Positions 58,040 to 64,000 of a DNA stretch of 64,000 nucleotides are shown one piece after another (positions within the stretch are counted from its first letter, which is position 1; every line of letters starts with the position of its first letter). The DNA comes from Triticum aestivum (taxonomy: Eukaryota > Streptophyta > Magnoliopsida > Poales > Poaceae). A program made the translations under genes and the position numbers. A model generated the notes under the pieces. That model was not told where the DNA came from, searched no databases, and worked only from the letters and a program-made list of their open reading frames with translations. The DNA lies in assembly GCF_018294505.1 (NCBI RefSeq), contig NC_057801.1, forward strand, positions 195,968,477 through 196,032,476, read 5' to 3'.

Positions 58040-61000
58040 TGTCACATCCCTAGTTCTGTCAATGCCTAGTGCATGCATTAGAGTGTTGCTTCATGTTTAA
58101 CTTTCATTTAAACCTGAAATGGGGATTGACTAAACCCTAGCACCAAATGAATTCAACTAGGGTCAAAATAAAATCTTTTTCATTAAACCCAAAATGTCCT
58201 CTAAAAATGTTCAACATTTCTGGTTTGAGGTGAAAGCATCTACCAAAAATGATTTATATTTTTTCAGGACATATTGGGCTCTGAATTAAATCATACTCTA
58301 TTTGCATTTGGGCATCTAAATGCTAGTAAATATCTTAAATGCCCAAATAATTCTAAAAATAAGTGTGGGCTGTTGGAAATAATCTAAACAGAGCCCCTGA
58401 TTATTTTCTGGATTTTTAGAGATGCCTAAGTATTTTTAATAAAGCCTCACAGTTGCAGAAATAATAGAAAACAGAAAATAGAGGAGAGAGAGAGAACTCA
58501 CCTGGACTTACCTGGCCGGCCCAGCAGGCGGCCTGGCCAACCGGCCCAGCCCACCTCCTCCTCCCCCTTGTCCTCTTCCTCCTCTGCCAGGAGGACGGAC
58601 ACCGCACGCACGCGCGCACGCGGAGGCCTCCACCTCCTGCTTCGCCGTGGCAGCCTCCCCGACTCCCTCGCGACGCCACGGAGACGCCTCGACCCCCTCG
58701 ACCGCCTCTCTCTTCCCCTGGACCCCGTTCCCTCCTCTGCTTCCCTCCCGCGCACACCACCGAGCGGAACTCGCCGTCATCGTCGCCGTACCCATGGCCA
58801 CCGGCCACCCCTAGCCTCGCCGACGCCCCAGGAAGCTCCGCCGGTCCTCCCTCTGCCTCCCCACCGATCCACAGCCCTCCGGAAGCCTTGCATCGCCGCC
58901 ATCGCCGTCGTCTTCTACCTCGGACCCGCCGGCCATCTTCGCCAAATTCGCCGGCTCCGGACCGTCTCCGACCTCGCCGAGCGTTCCTCGTCATCCCCGT
59001 GAGTCCCTGCTATGTTTCCCCTCTCTCCCTGTTGGTTTCCCGTGCAGTAGCCATGCTAGCCACCGTACCGAGCGCCGCCGTCCGCCATGGACGCCGGGCA
59101 TGGCACTGACGTGCTGTTGCGGCCAGTCCGATGGGCCTAGCGTGCTCCTAGCTGCCCTAGGAGTCCGCATAGCCCCTCAGCCAGCCCCCTAGCGCTCCGT
59201 AACCTCGCTCCGGCCAAACCCGAACTCCGGCAGCCGCCGCGGCCGCCACTCCGGCGAGCTCCGGCCACCCCGCGCCTCCCGCATGCCTCCTTTGGATGCG
59301 CGCAAGCAAGGGCAACCCTCTGGTGCCCTTGGCTTGGCCCAAAACCGCTCGCAGTGCCACTCCGGCGAGCTCCCGCCGCAGTTTTGGTCGTCGTCGGCCA
59401 AACTCCGGCGACTGCCGACGTGGCACGCCTAATTAGCACTAATGACCCTGTTAAACTAACCCCGTGGCACTGACAGTGGGCCCCGTAGCGGGTCAAAGCC
59501 CGGGTCAACGCGGGGTTAGCCCCTGTGTCACTGACGTGTGGACCCCACACGTCAGGTTTGACCTGGACCGCCCGTTGACCTGCTGAGGTCAGCATGAGGT
59601 CATGCTGACGCCATAAATCATTTTCTGGAATTATTTTAATTCTAAATATTCAGGAAATTTCAAAAAATGCCCTAAACTTCAATAAATCATAGAAAATTAA
59701 CCGTAACTCCAAATTAAATAAATTATATATGAAAAATTATCAGAAAAATTCAAGGAATCCATCTGTACCATTTTCATGCATGTTAGAACAACTTATAGCT
59801 GCTGTTTAGAACAAATCAATTAAATGGCACTTGAATAATCACATATGGAGTTTGAATTTGAATTTTACATTCAAACCAACTTCATTTAATCTGTTGCTAG
59901 TTGCATTAGCTCAAAACACATTCATTTTGCCATGTCATGATCATGCATCATATTGTGCATTGCATTGATTGTGTTCCCTTCTGTGTTGCCGGTATTTGTC
60001 CCCTCTCGATAGACGTGATACCGATGATGTGATCGTTGACATTGATGAAGACTCAATGTTATCTTCAGAAGTGCCAGGCAAGCAAAACCCCCTTGTTCAT
60101 TCCGATAAAATCCCACTCTCTCGCTCCTGCTCTCTTTTACAGCATTAGGACAACAACGATTCATCTGTTACTTGCTGCGGTAGCTGAACCCCTTTATCCT
60201 CTGCATGACCTGTCATTCCACAGTAAATAGATGAAACCCACTAGCATGAGTAGGAGTTGTTTGAGCCCTGTTGTGCCTACTCATTCCTGTTTGTTTGTCA
60301 TGCCTGCTACTGCTTAGAGTTGAGTCAGGTCTGATTCATCGGGGATGAATCAGAGGCGTGTGAACATGTCCTACTGTGTGTGAGCTAAGTGTGTGAACAC
60401 GATTTGGTAAAGGTAGCGGTGAGAGGCCATGTAGGAGTACATGGTGGGTTGTCTCATTGCAGCCGTCCTCAGGAACTGAGTTCTGTGTTTGTGATCCATG
60501 ACCAGCTACTACCACACATTGGAATGCTTAAGTGCCCCTCTCGACTTATTAATCAACATGATCTCTGTCCAGGAGTTGCAACTAGTTTCTGGTGTTTGTA
60601 GGTAGTGTTAGTAGTCTACCAAGTGGCACCCGGTACAGGTGGGCTTGGGACAGACTAGGCACCGTGGCACGGTGTACCAAGTGGCACCCGGTTGGTGGGC
60701 TTGGGAACCCTGCTCACATCGTTTGGGGCCATGAGCGACACCCCGGCCGGATCTCCTTGCGGATGGAACCCGAATAGGCGATAAACCTGGACGAGAGACT
60801 TGTTCGGTTAGTCAGGTCGTGGCCGACTCCCTCGCCCGGCTTCCGCTTGAAGGTTGCCGAGGTACATGACGTGTACAGGGCGGTAAGTGGCGGGAGCGTG
60901 TGTGAAGAAGTACACCCCTGCAGGGTTATCATTATCTATTCGAATAGCCGGATTCCTCGGATATGGAAACTTGGACCCCTTGTACAGTTCATAGACAAGT

Positions 61001-62150
61001 GAAAGTGGATACTCTAAAACACGCAAGATAAGCGTGAGTGCTATGGATGGCGTTCTCGTAGGGAGACGGGAGCGGATACATAGTGGTGTATTGATATGGT
61101 GAATATGTGGACTCGTGTGCGCCACCTCAAAAGAGTTACTTGCAGTCGTAGTTCAGGTTAGCCACTGAGTCAAAGCTAGCTTGCTGTAGTTAAACCCCAC
61201 CATTCCCCTTTGTTGATAATGATGCATATGTAGTTAGCTCTGATGTAAGTCTTGCTGGGTACATTTGTACTCACGTTTGCCTATTCTATGTTTTTGCAGA
61301 GAGACTTCGGTCTCGCTAGTAGTTTCACGTGGACTTCGACGTTTAGCTTGATACCTCAGCTACGATCTTGGTAGATAGCCCTCGGCAGGATTTGGTAGAT
61401 AGTCAGGCTTCTCAGCCTTTTTCATTTATAGATGTCTGTACTCAGACATGATAGCTTCCACTTGTGCTTTGACTTGTATGCTCTGATTGTTGGGTCATGA
61501 GATCCATGTTTGTAATATCTCGCTCCTCGGAGCCTATTGATTAAAATATTTGAGTTGTAGAGTCATGTTGTGATGCCATGTTGTTTTTGCACATATCGAG
61601 CATATTGTGTGTATGTTATTGAAATGCTTGGTATGTGTGGGATCTGAAAACCTAGTTGTTTATCCTTGGTAGCCTCTCTTACCGGGAAATGTCTCCTAGT
61701 GTTTCCACCGAGCCATGGTAGCTTGCTACTGCTCCGGAGCACCTAGGCTGGCCGGCATGTGTCCTTCTTCGTTCCTGTGTCTGTCCCTTCGGGGAAATGT
61801 CACGCGATGAATACCGGAGTCCTGTTAGCCCGCTACAGCCCGGTTCACCGGAGTCCTGCTAGCCCAGTGCTACAGCCTGGATTCACTCGCTGATGACCGA
61901 CACGTTCGATGCTGGGTCATGGATGCCTGTCCCTGTAAGTCTGTGCTACTTTGGGTTTACGACTAGCCATGTCAGCCCGGGCTCCTTATCATATGGATGC
62001 TAGCGACACTGTCATATACGTGTGCCAAAAGGCGCAAACGGTCCCGGGCTAAGGTAAGGCGACACCCGTGGGAATACCGTGCGTGAGGCCGCAAAGTGAT
62101 ATGAGGTGTTACATGCTAGATCGATGTGGCATTGAGTCGGGGTCCTGACA
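58040..62150 (+). repeat. Element K 3' LTR
   Basis: 4111 bp, nearly identical to the 5' LTR. One difference is an extra GGTAGATAG at 61370-61378, copied from the same 9-mer at 61394-61402. The rest are mainly single substitutions. Confidence 0.93.
60916..60946. repeat. Paired palindromes in K 3' LTR
   Basis: CCCTGCAGGG at 60916-60925 and TATTCGAATA at 60937-60946. Confidence 0.85.
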
Positions 62151-62155
62151 CCCAT
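62151..62155. repeat. Target-site duplication right of K
   Basis: CCCAT, identical to 49970-49974. Confidence 0.92.
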
Positions 62156-62622
62156 GCATATGTAGTGTAGCTGCTTGCTTGCGAGTACTTTGGATGAGTA
62201 ATCACGGTTGCTTTCTCCTCCCTTTTTTCCCCCTTTCCTTTCTTTCTGATTGTCGCAACCAGATGCAGGAGCCCAGGAGCCAGACGCCATCGTCGACGAT
62301 GACTACTACACCAGGAGTAGTTTAGGAGGATCCCAGGCAGGAGGCATGCGCCTCTTTCGATCTGTATCCCAGTTTGTGCTAGCCTTCTTAAGGCAAACTT
62401 GTTTAACTTATGTCTGTACTCAGATATTGTTGCTTCCGCTGACTCGTCTATGATCGAGCACTTGTATTCGAGCCCCCGAGGCCCCTGGCTTGTATTATGA
62501 TGCTTGTATGACTTATTTATGTTTTAGAGTTGTGTTGTGATATCTTCCCGTGAGTCCCTGATCTTGATCATACACATTTGCGTGCATGATTAGTGTACGA
62601 TTGAATCGGGGGCGTCACAAGT

Positions 62623-62634
62623 TGGTATCAGAGC
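62623..62634 (+). promoter_or_regulatory. Primer-binding site of O
   Basis: TGGTATCAGAGC, initiator Met tRNA type, four bases after the LTR end. Confidence 0.88.
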
Positions 62635-62679
62635 CGACTGCCTGTAGGAATCCCCCTTCCAAACTCCTTGGCCGAAGTC

Positions 62680-62689
62680 GAGTCTAGAA
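62680..62689 (+). promoter_or_regulatory. Leader motif GAGTCTAGAA of O
   Basis: 57 nt after the primer-site start; identical to the motif in A and K. Confidence 0.6.
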
Positions 62690-64000
62690 ATTGCAAAACT
62701 TTTTAATAACATGGTTGTGTGGCTTACGGGCCCACGTCGCCATTGGGTGGTAGTATGATCTTTTATTCCTCGACCTTTACTCTGGGATTCTGAACTCTCT
62801 TCTATTCGGGTTAAACGATTTTTACAAAAATCTAACTTTAGGTTGTCGAAAATACTTTCTCCCGGAGAGGCCCTTCAGTCCAGATGATCACCGACTGCAC
62901 CAGAAGATTTCGAAGATACTCTCCGATTTTCTCTCGAGACCTTGTGCCCGTTGCCTTTGCAATTCCCTACCACCGAAATATCCCTATGGATAAATACTTA
63001 CACCTGTCATGCTTACTTTTATTCTCAGTCGATCTTGTTATTACAAGATACCCCGAGAATATTTTGTGCCTACTGCCTTGCAGTTCCTTGTCGCCTGAAT
63101 ACCACTACAAGTTAATCCTCACACTTACCGAGGATTTGTTTCTCCCCAGTTGTTCAGGTGTTTCACAAAAGTCTTTGGAATACTATTCAATCCTCCGAAA
63201 ATCCTTAGCAGCTTTATTGCTCTACAAATACTTGTCTACTAGCATTATGGTTAATCCCATAAGTCTCTTAATCTTATTGGCATCTCTTGTCATTATCATT
63301 TTGAGTCCGTTGATTCAATTTGTTGCGAATGCACGCAATCATCAGTTGATCCTTTTAAATTATCTTTCCGGCTCAGACGTCATTTTAAACATGAGCTGGT
63401 TCTCAACCAATCCAAATGCCGTCGATAGTACCCCTAAGGCTATCCAACTTATCCACCACTAATCAGAACATTGCTTCTGTCCCCATGATTTGAAAATCAT
63501 AATTCCTTTGCATTTGAGCACTGGATTAGTCAGTTGTTTCTATAACCCAATGCCCTTGCATTGTTACTTCCTCTGATTGTGTGCCGATGCTCACATCAGC
63601 TCTGTTATGGACCGACAGATCCTTTAATGGATTTTATCCGACATTGTCCTTCTTATTCAATAACCTTGTGAGCCTTTCCTCCGATACATAACGCCTTTGG
63701 TAAATTGTATCCTCTGCTTTCTCAACCATGCTCTGCCTTCGAGCTTGAGTTAATTACTTCTAAAGATTCTGGTATATGATTCTAAGATGCCCCAATGGGT
63801 TGAACCTATACCTTCCTTAATATGTGTGGACTCGAAAGTTTCACGAGTCATACTCTGCTGGTATTTTTGCCAGATAAAATTCCAACACTACAACTTCATC
63901 AAACGCGAGAAGTAAATGAAAGGTTATGAAGTGGAGAAGTGGGAGTCAACCTTGAACTTTGTGTTCATACCCATGGACACGATGTAGATCTTCTCATCGA

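Larger units (their letters stand above)
49975..62150 (+). mobile_element. Element K: complete large-LTR retrotransposon
   Basis: 12,176 bp in all: 5' LTR 49975-54078 (4104 bp), internal 54079-58039 (3961 bp), 3' LTR 58040-62150 (4111 bp). Ends are TGTCACATCC and GTCCTGACA, and a perfect 5-bp target duplication CCCAT flanks it. The LTRs differ at about 25 positions by my count (0.6%), so insertion was recent, near 0.2 million years at 1.3e-8 per site per year. The interior contains only decayed pol fragments, so K moved using proteins made elsewhere. Confidence 0.93.
47032..62619 (+). mobile_element. Element O 5' LTR (3.4 kb), split by element K
   Basis: It begins TGTGACGCGCGG at 47032 and ends GGGGGCGTCACA at 62619, giving a terminal inverted repeat of eight bases. 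The next bases are a Met-tRNA primer site. Removing K and one CCCAT copy leaves 3407 bp (47032-49974 and 62156-62619). The bases before it, GCATT (47027-47031), should be its target duplication. A GC-rich tract lies at 47330-48050, with a C-run near 47320-47334. No protein-coding region was recognised. Confidence 0.87.
62620..64000 (+). mobile_element. Element O internal domain (runs off window)
   Basis: It starts AGTTGGTATCAGAGCC directly after the LTR. One open frame of 192 residues (62884-63462) is hydrophobic and Leu/Ser-rich, and resembles no protein I know; it may be chance. No gag or pol motif is visible in the first 1.4 kb. Confidence 0.78.

Noticed and set aside
62884..63462. 192-residue frame in the internal domain of O
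   Set aside because: No motif recognised and position is where leader or gag would be. Kept as a note in the O internal entry, not as a gene.
1..64000. Host genes, rRNA, tRNA, CRISPR arrays, operons
   Set aside because: None found on either strand; every long coding similarity belongs to a transposable element.

Overview
The window is plant DNA, almost certainly from a Triticeae grass (wheat, Aegilops, rye or barley). It consists of transposable elements nested inside each other. I see no complete host gene, no rRNA or tRNA gene, and no CRISPR array or bacterial feature. The Triticeae call rests on the element types, one LTR family I know from memory of wheat sequence (Fatima-like; name unverified), and very large non-coding LTRs.

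Left part (1-21549): a tandem LTR array of one large-LTR element, here called A. The order is LTR (start cut by the window) - internal - LTR - internal - LTR. Each LTR is about 3.86 kb and each internal domain about 1.5 kb with no coding capacity. The middle LTR is split at 4090-12582 by element B, an 8.5-kb pol-less Gypsy element with 482-bp LTRs, a gag-protease reading frame, and a spliced gene on the opposite strand with a Transposase_28-like ('putative gypsy type transposon') region.

Middle part (21550-32086): the third A LTR abuts the truncated integrase of a reverse-oriented Gypsy element (D, 21550-26014). D keeps its 5' LTR, gag, protease and parts of RT and integrase. Next comes the left part of a pol-bearing relative of B (element C, 26048-32086), with recognisable gag, protease, RT, RNase H and integrase, all broken.

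Helitron part (32087-47031): C is interrupted by the 3' end of a reverse-oriented Helitron. It carries a Rep-helicase gene (broken), the 3' half of an RPA70-like gene, and a diverged duplication of the RPA tail plus its downstream region. A 5'-truncated LINE sits in one copy of that duplication.

Right part (47032-64000): a third large-LTR element (O) is inserted in the RPA gene. Its 3.4-kb 5' LTR is split by a complete fourth element (K, 49975-62150, 4.1-kb LTRs, target duplication CCCAT). O's internal domain begins at 62620 and runs off the window.

How the pieces work together: B kept gag and cis signals but lost pol, while C is of the same family and carries pol, so they form a dependent/donor family pair. 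A, K and O are different families, yet share a 10-nt leader motif at a fixed distance after the primer site and a palindromic LTR motif. This suggests common cis-acting signals in non-coding parasitic retrotransposons. Ages below are hand counts of substitutions and are approximate.
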